A stretch of DNA of 64,000 nt from an uncultured Christensenella sp. (GCA_905203015.1 CAJKUC010000001.1:266912-330911), one strand, 5' to 3'. Positions 40,913-50,221 are shown, numbered from the stretch's first letter. The notes: generated by a model not told the origin, from the letters alone. Program-made: numbers and translations.

Positions 40913-43900
40913 ATGGCAACGAATAAACGCGCGAACGTATTGAAAGAAGCGGTTTCCGTTACGGCGGGGCTGCCGAAATTCGTAGGATATGCCGATTATT
41001 TTCTGCAGACTCCCGTTACTTTCCGGGTGCAGAATTCGGGGGCGGAAAATCTGACGCTCGTATTGAAAGCGAAAGACGATAAAAATCTGATCGTTCCTTA
41101 CGAAACTACGGCGGAAGTGCCTTTTGAAAGCACGACGGAAATTACGGCGGACGGTTTGTTTTCGCCGTTGACGCTTGCAGAAAACAACGAAATTTTCGTT
41201 TCTTCCGTCACGGCGGAAGTGGAATCGGAAAACACCGTGCTCGCAAGCGTCACGGAAGAAGTGACTGTACTTCCTTACGATTACTGGGAGGGGATCGGCG
41301 GCAACGCCGAGCGGCTCGCCGCGTTCGTCCGCCCGAGGCTTTCCGATTGCGCGCGCGTGCTGGAAAACGCCGGAAAGCGATTGAAAAAATGGGACGGGAA
41401 CGCCGATTTTTACGGCTATGCTGGCGCGGATAAAAATGCCGTGAGGAAGATCGTGGCGGCGGTGTTCGCCGCTTTAAAACAGTATGAAGTGGGCGAGGCG
41501 GAAACTGCGGAAGATTTAACGTTGCCTTGCCGGGCGGTGGCGGAACAATCTCTTTTAAAATCGAAATCCGCTTCGTCGCTCGAATTTGCGGTGTTTTGCG
41601 CCGCCGTGTTTGAAAGCGCGAAACTGCACCCCGTGATCGCTGTGGGAAAGAACGAAGCGACGGTAGGCGTGTGGCTGTACGATTCCTGTTTTCCCGATTC
41701 GGTGACGGACGATTGCGAAACGGTGGAAAAATACGTTTCCGAGGGGATCAATAATCTTGCGTTTTTCGACGTGAAAGATCTTTTCGAGGGCAGCAACGCG
41801 GCGTATACGTCTTCGCAGTCGCATTTCGTACAGAAACTGAAATCGGGCTATTACGAATATTTTGCCGACGTGAAGCGTTGCAGACTCGGCGGAATCGCGC
41901 CTCTGCCGCTTCGCGGAAAGAGCGTGAAAGGCTACGAACTGATAAAGGAAACGGATTTATCCGACGATAACGCCCCCGCGCCTCTGGCGGAACCGGGCTC
42001 TCTCGGCATAGAGGGAAAACTGCCGAGAAACAGGCAGTGGGAAAGGCGGCTGCTCGATTTAACGAATAAAAACGCGCTTCTGAATTTCAACGGAAAGAAC
42101 GCGTTGCACCTTTGCTGTGCGGATTTCAACGCGTTTTATTCCGATTTTGCGGAAAAGAAAGAATTGCGCCTGAAAGGCGGAGCGATCGAAACGGAAAAAT
42201 TCGGCGCGGAAATCAGCGATACGCAGAAAGAACTTTTCGCTCTGGAAAATCATCGGGGCATCGCCCGCGTGCAGACGGACGACAAACTCGTTTCGGAATG
42301 TGCCACGAGGCTGTTCCGCCGCAACAGAGAAGCGGGGGAAGAAACGGGCGTGAAAGTGCTGTATCTCGCCATGGGCTTTTTGAAATATTTCGGCAAGGAA
42401 GACGGCGAGCCGAGGTACGCGCCGCTTGTTCTGTGCCCCGTGGAGATCCGCAGAGCGAAAGGAAACGAGGATTATTCGCTGGTGTATGCGGAAGAAGAAT
42501 ATTTCGTGAACACCACGCTTCTCGAATATCTGAAGCAGGAATTCAATATCGACGTGCGCGCGCTCGGCGGCGACGTAACGAAGCATAAAATTTCGGAACT
42601 CATCAATATTTTCCTGGCGGAAACGGCGGGAATGAAGGGCTGGAACGTGACGAACGACGTGTACGTGGCGGCGTTTTCTTTTCAGCGCTATCTGATGTGG
42701 AACGACATCAGAAACAAATTCGACGAATTCAAAAAGAACGATCTCGTTTCCGCGCTAGTATCCCATCGCACGGAAAAAACGGCGCATGTTCCCGTGAAAG
42801 AAGAGGACGACGCCGATCCCGCCGATACGCTGATCCCGCTTCCTGCCGACAGTTCGCAGTTTTCCGCGATCGCGCTTTCCAGAACGGGGGAAAGTTTCGT
42901 GTTGCACGGCCCTCCCGGAACGGGCAAAAGCCAGACGATCACGAATATTATCGCCAACGCGCTGGAAGACGATCGCAGGGTGCTTTTCGTCGCGGAAAAG
43001 AAAGCCGCGCTCGACGTGGTGAAAAAACGTCTCGACGAAATCGGCGTGGGAGATTTCTGCCTGGAACTGCACTCCAACAAAACGGATAAGGCGGACGTGA
43101 TTCACCGCATCGAAAGCACGATGGCGCTGAAAAATACGGAAGAGAGAAAAGATCTTTCTTCCCGCGCGGCGGAAATCGCGGAGTTGCGCGAAGAACTCAA
43201 AGCCCCCATGCGCGCGTTGCACAAACGCCGCCGGCTCGGCGTATCCGTGTATCAGGCGATTTTGCTGTATGAGAAAAATAAGGATGCGCCCGACGTTCTC
43301 AATATCGAAAACGCCTTTTACGATACGCTCACCGAAGCGAAACTCGCCGAGTGTAAAAACAAGATCCTTTCCGCCGCGGCCGCGGCGAAAGAATGCGGCG
43401 GCGTATTCAATTCCCCGTTCGAGAACGTGAATGTTTCCGAATATTCCCGCGAACTGCGCGATCGCATCTATTGCGCCGGCGAAGTGGTGATCACGGAAAT
43501 ACGGCATTTCCGTTCGTATCTGGCGCTGTTTCTCGATTTATATCGCCAGAAAATTTCTTCGATTACGCAGAAAAAGACGGAAAACCTCTGCTTTATCGCG
43601 GAAAAATTGCTTTCGGGCTCGTACGACAAATATTTTTCGGGCGTGAGCGAAGAGCAATTCTCCGTGTTTTTCAATGCGGGGCGGCGGCTCGACGAACTGC
43701 TGGAATATTACCTCACGCACTTTAAATCGCTTGTGGAAATCGACGAGGAATACGATAAACTCGTAACGTATCTTTCCGTAGGCGGCGATTACCGCACGGA
43801 TAAAACGGCTTCGTCGGTGGCGAAAAAATTGCTTCGCGTGGCGAAACATCCGCTCGAAGAGGAGGACGTGAATAAATTTCTGCAGGTGCTTGTGGAAATT

Positions 43901-46549
43901 TACGAGGCTAAAAAGGCGGTGACGGGCGTTTCCGTATCGAAAAATTTCACCGACAGAAACGGCAGAATCGTATGGAAAAAACGTACGGAATACATGAAAG
44001 ACCTTGCGGAACTGCACGAAAAATGCGCCGCGGTGTTCATGGATTATAATCCCGACGCGTTCAACGGCACGTGTATCCGCGCGCAAAGCGGGTATACCGC
44101 GCCCGTACTGGACGGATTTTTAAAAGCGGCGGATTCGTTCGACGCGGCGAAAAAAAGTTTCTGCGAAGCGATTCATGCGGACGAAAACCGTATCACCCGC
44201 GAAGACGTACCCGATTATTTCTATTCAAAAGCCAGCGCGCTGATCGATAACCTCGATATGCTTGCCAACTGGTGTATGTATAAAAAGACGGTGGCGGATC
44301 TGAAAAAACTCGGCTGCAATTTCATCGGCGAAGCGCTGGAAAGCGGAAAACTTACGGGGGCGAACGTTCTTTCTGGTTTTGAAAAGAACGTGTATCAGAA
44401 TTTCCTTGCGATCAATATTCCCGCCGATCCCGATTTGGCGCGTTGTTCCGTGGGGACGCTGGAAGAGACGGTGGAAAAATTCCGCGTGGCTTGGGATACC
44501 TTTTCCATGCTCACCCGCGAGAAAATCCGCGAAGATCTTATCGATCGTCTCCCGCGCGACGAAGAGGGCAATTACGGCAGTCTCAGCGTGGAAGTCGCCG
44601 CGTTTGCAAGGCTTGCGCGTACGAATCTGCGCGGCGTAGGCGTGCGCGGCTTGTTTTCGGAAGTGCCCGAACTGATGAAAAAGGTATGCCCGTGCCTTCT
44701 GATGAGTCCCGCTACGGTGGCGCAATATCTCGCCCCCGTGGCGAATTCGTTCGACCTCGTGATTTTCGACGAAGCGTCGCAGATGACCACGGCGGAAGCG
44801 GTGGGATCGATCGCACGCGCGAAAGCGGCGGTGATCGTGGGCGATCCGAAGCAGTTACCGCCTACGGAATTTTTCAATTCGGCGTATGTGGACGAAGATA
44901 ATCTCGAAAACGAAGATCTCGAAAGCGTTCTGGACGATTGCCTTGCGCTCGGCATGAACGAACGGCACCTGATCTGGCATTACAGAAGCAAACACGAATC
45001 GCTGATCGCGTTCTCGAATAATGCCTACTACGATAACAGGCTCTGCACTTTCCCTTCGCCCGACGCAATGGACAGCAAAGTGAAATTCGTGCAGGTGGAC
45101 GGCGTATACGATCGCGGCTTTACGAAGCGAAACAGAAAAGAGGCGGAGGCGCTGGTGAACGAAGTGATCCGCCGCTTGCAGGATCCCGTGTTATCCCGTT
45201 CCAGTATGGGCGTGGTAACGTTCTCGGGCGCGCAGCAAAACGATATAGAAAGGTTGTTGACGAAAGAAATCGCGGCGAAAAAACTGGAAAGCGCGGCGTA
45301 CGATCGGGAAGAACCGCTGTTCGTGAAAAATCTCGAAAACGTGCAGGGCGACGAACGCGACGTGATTTTGTTTTCCGTGTGCTACGGTCCGGATGCGAGC
45401 GGAAGAGTATCTTTGAATTTCGGTCCGCTCAATCAGGCGGGAGGCTGGCGGCGGCTTAACGTGGCGGTATCCCGTGCGAGAGAAGAAATGATCGTGTTTT
45501 CCACGATGACTTCGGGCATGATCGATCTTGCGAAAACGTCGTCGAAAGGCGTTGCGGGGTTAAAGAGTTTCCTCGAATTTGCGGAAAGAGGAAAAGTGTC
45601 TCTGGCGATGAAAAACGCCGCGGCTTCTTCCTCCGTCGGCGCGGGCGGAGCAAATGCCGCGGGAATCGGAAAATATATAGCCGCGGAACTTTCTTCCTAC
45701 GGTTACGATTGCCGTTTCGACGTAGGTGCCAGCGAATTTAAAATCGACGTGGCGGTGGTGGATCCGAAAAATAAACACGAATTTATTCTGGCGATTCTGT
45801 GCGACGCGAACAACGAATTTTCCGTAAAGGACAGAAACGTTCTTCAGGTGCAGGCGCTGAAGCGCGCGAACTGGAACGTGCTTCGCATCAATTGCGTGAA
45901 CTACTACAATAATCCGAAGCGCGAAATCAAACGCGTGAAAGAGGCTCTCGATAAACTGACGGGCGCGGAAAAGAAGGGCAAAGGGTATATGCGCTATGCG
46001 AAGCCGTATCGCGCCGTTGCCGCTTCCGGCGGAGAAGTGGCGGCGTTCGTTACGGGCGGAGAGCACGACGGCGAAATCGTTGCCAGGCTGAAAGAAATCG
46101 TAGCCACGGAAGAGCCTGTTTCCCGTACTTTCTTAAAAACGCGTTGCCTTGCTACGTTCGGCATTGCAAAACCGGGCGCGCGGATCGAAGCGCGGCTCGA
46201 TTCTCTGATCGATTCCTGTGCGTTCAAAAAAGAGCGCGCGGCGGGAACGGATTATTTCTATAAGAACGATCGCGCCGTAATGCCCGTTAAATTCCGCGTG
46301 GAAAACGAGCCGTGCCTGCGCCGAGGCGAAGAGGACTTCACGATTTTCGAGACGGTGTTTCTGATCCGTTCCGCGCTGGAAGAGAAAGTCAGCCTGTATT
46401 TCGACGAACTGACGTCGCTGGTTTGTTCCGTCTATCGGATCAAGCGCCCTTCCGAAAAATTCATCGCCTACCTTCGCGATTGCGTGGCATACGGTGAACA
46501 AAAGGGAATTTTCGTACGTTCCGTTTCCGATCGCATCACTTTGGCGTGA
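40913..46549 (+). CDS. Giant DUF4011/Upf1-like helicase with Vsr-like nuclease and DUF3320-type C-terminus
   Basis: This 1,878-residue protein combines: an N-terminal all-beta region (to 130); a DUF4011-type block (RRLLDLTNKNALLNF, about 378-392, plus the CPVEIRR segment); a superfamily 1 helicase core split by a long insertion, with Walker A GPPGTGKS (666-673), Walker B DEASQ (near 1286-1290), GDPKQLPP, and RRLNVAVSRA (near 1513) as motif VI; a Vsr/MTES_1575-type nuclease fold (about 1560-1690: SEFKIDVAV, ILCDAN, VKDRNVLQVQAL, WNVLRINCVNY); and a C-terminal region like DUF3320 (1720-1878). It is COG1112-related; similar helicase-nuclease fusions occur in bacterial anti-phage systems (for example Mokosh), but a role here is inference. 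The TTG two codons upstream is less likely than the ATG after AGAGG. Confidence 0.85.
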   Translation: MATNKRANVLKEAVSVTAGLPKFVGYADYFLQTPVTFRVQNSGAENLTLVLKAKDDKNLIVPYETTAEVPFESTTEITADGLFSPLTLAENNEIFVSSVTAEVESENTVLASVTEEVTVLPYDYWEGIGGNAERLAAFVRPRLSDCARVLENAGKRLKKWDGNADFYGYAGADKNAVRKIVAAVFAALKQYEVGEAETAEDLTLPCRAVAEQSLLKSKSASSLEFAVFCAAVFESAKLHPVIAVGKNEATVGVWLYDSCFPDSVTDDCETVEKYVSEGINNLAFFDVKDLFEGSNAAYTSSQSHFVQKLKSGYYEYFADVKRCRLGGIAPLPLRGKSVKGYELIKETDLSDDNAPAPLAEPGSLGIEGKLPRNRQWERRLLDLTNKNALLNFNGKNALHLCCADFNAFYSDFAEKKELRLKGGAIETEKFGAEISDTQKELFALENHRGIARVQTDDKLVSECATRLFRRNREAGEETGVKVLYLAMGFLKYFGKEDGEPRYAPLVLCPVEIRRAKGNEDYSLVYAEEEYFVNTTLLEYLKQEFNIDVRALGGDVTKHKISELINIFLAETAGMKGWNVTNDVYVAAFSFQRYLMWNDIRNKFDEFKKNDLVSALVSHRTEKTAHVPVKEEDDADPADTLIPLPADSSQFSAIALSRTGESFVLHGPPGTGKSQTITNIIANALEDDRRVLFVAEKKAALDVVKKRLDEIGVGDFCLELHSNKTDKADVIHRIESTMALKNTEERKDLSSRAAEIAELREELKAPMRALHKRRRLGVSVYQAILLYEKNKDAPDVLNIENAFYDTLTEAKLAECKNKILSAAAAAKECGGVFNSPFENVNVSEYSRELRDRIYCAGEVVITEIRHFRSYLALFLDLYRQKISSITQKKTENLCFIAEKLLSGSYDKYFSGVSEEQFSVFFNAGRRLDELLEYYLTHFKSLVEIDEEYDKLVTYLSVGGDYRTDKTASSVAKKLLRVAKHPLEEEDVNKFLQVLVEIYEAKKAVTGVSVSKNFTDRNGRIVWKKRTEYMKDLAELHEKCAAVFMDYNPDAFNGTCIRAQSGYTAPVLDGFLKAADSFDAAKKSFCEAIHADENRITREDVPDYFYSKASALIDNLDMLANWCMYKKTVADLKKLGCNFIGEALESGKLTGANVLSGFEKNVYQNFLAINIPADPDLARCSVGTLEETVEKFRVAWDTFSMLTREKIREDLIDRLPRDEEGNYGSLSVEVAAFARLARTNLRGVGVRGLFSEVPELMKKVCPCLLMSPATVAQYLAPVANSFDLVIFDEASQMTTAEAVGSIARAKAAVIVGDPKQLPPTEFFNSAYVDEDNLENEDLESVLDDCLALGMNERHLIWHYRSKHESLIAFSNNAYYDNRLCTFPSPDAMDSKVKFVQVDGVYDRGFTKRNRKEAEALVNEVIRRLQDPVLSRSSMGVVTFSGAQQNDIERLLTKEIAAKKLESAAYDREEPLFVKNLENVQGDERDVILFSVCYGPDASGRVSLNFGPLNQAGGWRRLNVAVSRAREEMIVFSTMTSGMIDLAKTSSKGVAGLKSFLEFAERGKVSLAMKNAAASSSVGAGGANAAGIGKYIAAELSSYGYDCRFDVGASEFKIDVAVVDPKNKHEFILAILCDANNEFSVKDRNVLQVQALKRANWNVLRINCVNYYNNPKREIKRVKEALDKLTGAEKKGKGYMRYAKPYRAVAASGGEVAAFVTGGEHDGEIVARLKEIVATEEPVSRTFLKTRCLATFGIAKPGARIEARLDSLIDSCAFKKERAAGTDYFYKNDRAVMPVKFRVENEPCLRRGEEDFTIFETVFLIRSALEEKVSLYFDELTSLVCSVYRIKRPSEKFIAYLRDCVAYGEQKGIFVRSVSDRITLA

Positions 46550-46587
46550 AGGCGCGTATACGGGAAGATACCTGTGTAAATTAAAAT

Positions 46588-46632
46588 AAAACTCCTCCGA
46601 AAAAACGTTCATACGTTCGTCGGAGGAGTTTT
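46588..46632. terminator. Bidirectional terminator
   Basis: Perfect 13-bp stem AAAACTCCTCCGA / TCGGAGGAGTTTT with a 19-base loop. It separates the helicase gene from the convergent DNA glycosylase gene. Confidence 0.85.
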
Positions 46633-46650
46633 CGTCGTTATAAAAAGCCT

Positions 46651-47160
46651 TTATTTTTCGGGTGCGGTAACGATCCGCCATTTTCCGATCAGATCGGCAA
46701 GGGAACAGGAGGCGTTCGCCGCGCTGGTGGAGGGCAGGCATATGCAGTCGATTCCGATTTTCGGACGGATATATTTCAGATAATATTTTTCCGCCGTTTT
46801 GCCGTTTACGAAAATTCTCGTGATATGCGAGGCGGAAAGAATCGGGGTAAGGTCGTTTTCCCGCACTTTTTTCACCGACGAATCCGCGCTGCCTGCGATT
46901 TCGCAACTGCCGATTACGTCGTAAAGCGCGAGGCGGTGATTTAAAATCAGGGCGATTTTTTCTTCTTTCGAGGCGGGGACGGGCGAATCAAATAAAGCCG
47001 CAAGCACTTTCCAGAATCGGTTTTGCGGGTGAGCGTAGAAAAAACCTTCTTCGCGCGAAGCCACCGAGGGGAAACTGCCCAAAATCAGCGTTTCGCTGTT
47101 GCCGTTATAAACGGGAGGAATTTCATGAAATTGTAAGTTTTCCGAATGTCGTTGTTTCAT
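46651..47160 (-). CDS. DNA-deoxyinosine (hypoxanthine-DNA) glycosylase, UDG superfamily
   Basis: This 169-residue protein belongs to the uracil-DNA glycosylase superfamily, closest to the hypoxanthine-DNA glycosylase branch. Motif 1 is LILGSFPSVASREEGFFYAHPQNRFW, which contains the branch-typical GSFPS and HPQNRFW, and the second motif is LPSTSAANA. Such enzymes remove deaminated adenine (hypoxanthine) from DNA. The ATG overlaps the stop of the upstream short GNAT-like frame (ATGA), so both are probably translated together. Confidence 0.85.
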   Translation of the reverse strand: MKQRHSENLQFHEIPPVYNGNSETLILGSFPSVASREEGFFYAHPQNRFWKVLAALFDSPVPASKEEKIALILNHRLALYDVIGSCEIAGSADSSVKKVRENDLTPILSASHITRIFVNGKTAEKYYLKYIRPKIGIDCICLPSTSAANASCSLADLIGKWRIVTAPEK

Positions 47161-47324
47161 GGATCATGCCTTATGCTTTTAATCGCCTGCGGAACGTACA
47201 GCCCGATTTTCGCCCGTTCTTCGTCGCTTAAAAAAGTGTGCGTCGCTTTTACGGAAGTTTCCCATATCCGCATAAGTTTTTCGCATAATCGTTTCGTCCT
47301 GCGCTTCACCGTGTAAATTTCCAT
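47157..47324 (-). pseudogene. Truncated GNAT acetyltransferase N-terminus
   Basis: A 55-residue frame begins at an ATG (47324-47322). Residues 18-36, KLMRIWETSVKATHTFLSD, match the start of GNAT acetyltransferases that read LWESSVRATHxFLxEED, but the chain ends after IKSIRHDP, so about 100 residues including the acetyl-CoA site are missing. The promoter -10 box lies seven bases upstream of the ATG, so the message would be leaderless. The stop overlaps the ATG of the DNA glycosylase. It is either a decayed gene or a short leader frame retained for coupling. Confidence 0.55.
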
Positions 47325-47330
47325 AGGAAC

Positions 47331-47359
47331 AGTGTAGCACAAATCGGGAAATTTTTCAA
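47331..47359 (-). promoter_or_regulatory. Promoter of the GNAT-fragment/glycosylase unit
   Basis: On the minus strand: -35 TTGAAA (47359-47354), 17-bp spacer, -10 TACACT (47336-47331). Its predicted start site coincides with the ATG at 47324. Confidence 0.7.
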
Positions 47360-47474
47360 ATGAAATATCGTTTTTTTGAAAAATCCCGTATAAATCGCGC
47401 CGAAAATAGCCGAAACGACTATTGCGAATAATATTTTTCCCGCCCGAATAATCGTTTTGTTCGCCCGTTCGCGG

Positions 47475-47503
47475 TTGTTTTTTTCCGTAAAAAATGATAC
47501 AAT
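47475..47503 (+). promoter_or_regulatory. Promoter of the frameshifted surface protein gene
   Basis: -35 TTGTTT (47475-47480), 17-bp spacer, -10 TACAAT (47498-47503). Transcription would start near 47510, so the ATG at 47502 cannot be used and the ATG at 47551 is the first useful one. Confidence 0.6.
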
Positions 47504-47550
47504 GTTTGAGGCAGATAAAATCACGGAGAAAAATAAAAAACAACGTTTTT

Positions 47551-48116
47551 ATGAAAAAGGAATATATAGCAAGATTTTTCATCGCCGTTTTTTGGCTTTC
47601 GCATTGTTCGCATACGGCTTTTTCGGTTTTGCGGGCGATTTCGTCGGCGCGAAATCGTCTGTATCGGCTTACGGTGAAAATGCGGGCGATGTGACGATTG
47701 AAAAACTCGGTCATGAGCCGGGTGAATGGAGCGTGGATCGCGAGCCGACCGCGGAAGAAACGGGACATCGATATAAAGAATGTATCCGCTGCAACGAAGT
47801 GATCGAAGAAGAAATTTTAGAAAAATTGCCTCCGGAAGATAACGGTATGGATAAAGGAGAGGGCGACAAAGACGACGGAACGGACGACGGAAAAAACGAT
47901 GACGGCGGTAAGGATGACGGCAGCAGCGGCGGGAATAACGGTGATGCTGGGAATGTCGGGGGAGAACCGCAACCGACGCCGGATAACGATAAAAGCGAAT
48001 CCGAAAGCGGAAAAAGCGATGTGTCGCCGTCGCTTGCGATTTTGTTGCCGATAAGCGCGTTAATCGTTTTGCCGCTTATCATAGCGGCCGTAAAATCGAT
48101 ACGTAAAAAACGGTGA
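47551..48116 (+). pseudogene. Secreted, membrane-anchored protein broken by a shift at a T6 run
   Basis: From ATG 47551 one frame gives MKKEYIARFFIAVF, a normal signal-peptide start; from the T6 run at 47588-47593 onward the frame that continues as LAFALFAYGFFGFAGDFVGA is the other one. Adding one T would join them into a standard signal peptide. The remaining frame encodes one His/Cys repeat unit (HEPGEWSVDREPTAEETG, then CIRC), an acidic Asp/Gly/Lys linker (about 60 residues) and a C-terminal membrane segment with KSIRKKR. This layout is that of a cell-surface protein. The shift may be a true mutation, a phase-variable tract, slippage or a sequencing error. Acidic linker and repeats link it to the proteins at 50222 and 53547. 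Confidence 0.6.
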
Positions 48117-48178
48117 GTCGGTTAGTGTCGCTACCCAACTGAATTTTGCCGCCGCCGACGGCAAAAATTGTAATTATG

Positions 48179-48275
48179 CCGAAATATTCGTTAGAAAAGA
48201 ATAATACGCCCCCTGATTTTGTTTCGGTGTTCGTATTATTCCCTAATGGCGGAGCGTTAGTAACGTAAATCGAAT
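48179..48275. repeat. Interspersed 97-bp repeat, copy 1
   Basis: It shares about 80 of 97 bases with 60542-60638, including GTTAGAAAAGAATAATACG, GTGTTCGTATTATT and the end GGCGGAGCGTTAGTAACG. Inside, AATAATACG can pair with CGTATTATT, so it forms a hairpin with a T-rich flank and may act as a terminator for the minus-strand gene fragment upstream. Confidence 0.85.
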
Positions 48276-48295
48276 ATTCTGCCTTATAACCTCGA

Positions 48296-48655
48296 TTATG
48301 CGATACTTTTCATAAACTCGTCCATTACAATATTGTAATTTGAGCCGAAAACGCCGTCAAAATTATAGTTAATGCAACAGTTTAGGACGTTATTAAACCC
48401 ATATTTTTCTATCAAATAATAGGTAAAGGCATAAGCCTCGGGATATGTTAAAACGTTTCCGCCTTTACTTGTACAAGAATATATTTTACATATCGCATTC
48501 GTTGCATACGGAAATGTAATTCGCGATTTATAACTGCTATCTTTTAAGGTGCAATCAATAGTGAAAGGGATTTCCGAAAAACACAACAAAAAATACCAAA
48601 TAAAATAGAAAACAGCCTTCAAATGATAGCTTAAAGCAATAAAACGATAAAACAA
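48296..48655 (-). pseudogene. C-terminal fragment of a peptidase paralogous to 58727-60346
   Basis: The last about 80 of 119 residues align with the C-terminus of the secreted HExxH peptidase at 58727: SYKSRITFPYATNAI against EYKQKIKFPYATTSV, GGNVLTYPEAYAF against GNNLTYPESYLF, KYGFNNVLNCC against KYGLDNALNCC. The catalytic part is absent and the first 40 residues are hydrophobic, unrelated sequence. There is no ribosome binding site. It is a remnant of a second copy of that gene. Confidence 0.7.
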
Positions 48656-48736
48656 GTTCTTTTTCTGTTTACTAATATCTTATTCATAAAATTATTCTCC
48701 CATTATAAATATTGCAAATATAAGTTATAAAAATGT

Positions 48737-48982
48737 TTAATTATTGTGCTCTTTTTCTTCCAACTCTCTGATTTTTTTATCTATGTATTTGCAAATAAAG
48801 ATACATAACAGTATAAGTCCAAGCGCAAACCCGAACAATATTAAACTTACCCACCATATTTCAGGCATAGCAACAAGAATAATTACTGCCAACAATAAAA
48901 ATACTGTAGCAGCGATAGGCATCATTACACTTAAAATCTTACGATTTAATTTATATACATCTAATAATGAATATGTTTTCAT
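48737..48982 (-). CDS. Small two-helix membrane protein
   Basis: This 81-residue protein has an ATG seven bases after a perfect AAGGAGG site, so it is probably real. Two membrane helices (about 17-38 and 42-65) are followed by a charged cytoplasmic tail (KYIDKKIRELEEKEHNN). No family is recognised. Small proteins of this kind occur in mobile and surface-protein regions of Clostridia. Codon use is A+T-rich. Confidence 0.65.
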   Translation of the reverse strand: MKTYSLLDVYKLNRKILSVMMPIAATVFLLLAVIILVAMPEIWWVSLILFGFALGLILLCIFICKYIDKKIRELEEKEHNN

Positions 48983-49136
48983 ATCAGATCCTCCTTGTTT
49001 ATATATTATGATTGCCGATTGTAAAAGTCAAAAAAGTCAATCGGCAAAAGGCTTTTTTGATGTTAAAACAACTGATTTTTCTCCGTTTTTGTAGTATAAT
49101 ATATTTGCAAAAACAAACAAAAACAGAGAAAAAATC

Positions 49137-49346
49137 ATGCGAATTAAGAATGTGCAAATATCCTTTGAAGATATTTACAACCATGTATCCGACTCTATGG
49201 AAAAACAAGATTGCAAACTTGTTTCCCTTTTAGACGAACACATCAACCTTGACGAACTTATCCCTTACGAATTTAAACGTGCGTTCAATAAACGTATGGG
49301 GCGCGCACGCATTTATCATCTCGACAGTTTTCTTTGGCTTAAATAG
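49137..49346 (+). pseudogene. N-terminal fragment of a transposase
   Basis: The 69-residue frame resembles the start of IS1182/IS4-like transposases: SLLDEHINLDELIPYEFKRAFNKRMGRARIYHLDSFLWLK matches the family pattern of a short acidic segment followed by F..AF...MGR.R.Y.L.SFL. It ends at a TAG, and no DDE core follows. The terminal inverted repeats are not seen. It marks an old insertion. Confidence 0.6.
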
Positions 49347-49429
49347 TATAGCACATTTTGCTCTTTTACTGCAAGTGAAAGCAGATATTTATTATAAAAA
49401 ATAGGAATGCTCGTTATCGTGGTAATCTT

Positions 49430-49612
49430 TCAACGATAAAAGAAAAAGAACGAATTGCTTTGAACTCGCTCTTTTTCCGACTTGCCTTTTGGTGTATTCG
49501 CTATTTTTATTATTATTTTTTTGATTTTCCAATCTCTGCCGAATACACCTTTACGCTGTCCCCTTTTGATATGGATATTTAGCCGCTGTTTTGCATCTTG
49601 TGCGGCGGTCAT
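49430..49612 (-). CDS. Short basic reading frame, uncertain
   Basis: A 60-residue, very basic frame (MTAAQDAKQRLNIHIKRG) with a weak AAGGGCAAG site eight bases before the ATG. The C-terminus is low-complexity. I do not recognise it, and it may be a remnant or not translated. The surrounding 49347-49765 contains nothing else. Confidence 0.25.
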   Translation of the reverse strand: MTAAQDAKQRLNIHIKRGQRKGVFGRDWKIKKIIIKIANTPKGKSEKERVQSNSFFFFYR

Positions 49613-49765
49613 CTTTGCTTGCCCTTGCAGGGAAAGATACTCGTAGGGAAACTTTTTAGAAAAACATTAAAAACAAACAGCAAGTTCGTACATATTTTCA
49701 TAAAAACAGAAAAAGAAATCCTAAATTGCGAGCGATAACTTTCACAATATATCGGTCGTTATGGA

Positions 49766-49794
49766 TTGCTTTTTGCCTTGAAATATGGTATAAT
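49766..49794 (+). promoter_or_regulatory. Strong promoter before a long gene-free stretch
   Basis: -35 TTGCTT (49766-49771), 17-bp spacer, -10 TATAAT (49789-49794). The next coding start with support is 420 bases downstream (50222). Confidence 0.7.
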
Positions 49795-49800
49795 ACCACT

Positions 49801-50221
49801 ATAAAATAATAAAGCGGTTGGAAAACCGAACGGAAAAGAAGTGGGTATCTGCTTTTGCTTGGCACAGCGTTGCAATCAGAAACACATACTATTCCTTTAT
49901 TAGCAAGAAAAAAAGAGGCATAATTTACAGGTAAAATAGGCAGACAAGACTATAACAAATACTGACAAGACATAATAATCAACTAACAAGCAAGCGGAGC
50001 AAGGCGATTGCTCCCGACACGTGCAGACAGAAAAACACGGCAACTTGTGCGAAACGCACCGACTAATCTACGTCCCGAATAGAGCGCAAAAAGCGGCGAA
50101 CGTCTTTGCAGAGGTGCGCCGAAAGAAAAAAGTTTGCGAAGCGTCGGGAACAACGCCTTGTTTTTTTGTTATTTACAGAGAGGGTAAAAGAAACCGAGTA
50201 TAAAGGATGAATTAAGATAAA
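49801..50221 (+). ncRNA. Long leader or structured RNA candidate upstream of the His/Cys-repeat lipoprotein
   Basis: About 420 bases behind a strong promoter contain no convincing gene. Short stems are visible, such as CGGTTGGAAAACCG (about 49814-49827) and AACAA-CGCC-TTGTT followed by six T (about 50149-50169), which could be a terminator and give an RNA of about 365 bases. A 60-residue frame (50021-50203, MQTEKHGNLCETHRL) is open but has no ribosome binding site. I cannot name an RNA family; structure is inferred only from these local stems. Confidence 0.4.

Noticed and set aside
49801..50221. Group II intron or known riboswitch
   Set aside because: A GTGCGCC near 50114 resembles a group II intron start, but no domain V hairpin and no reverse transcriptase gene are present, and no riboswitch consensus fits.
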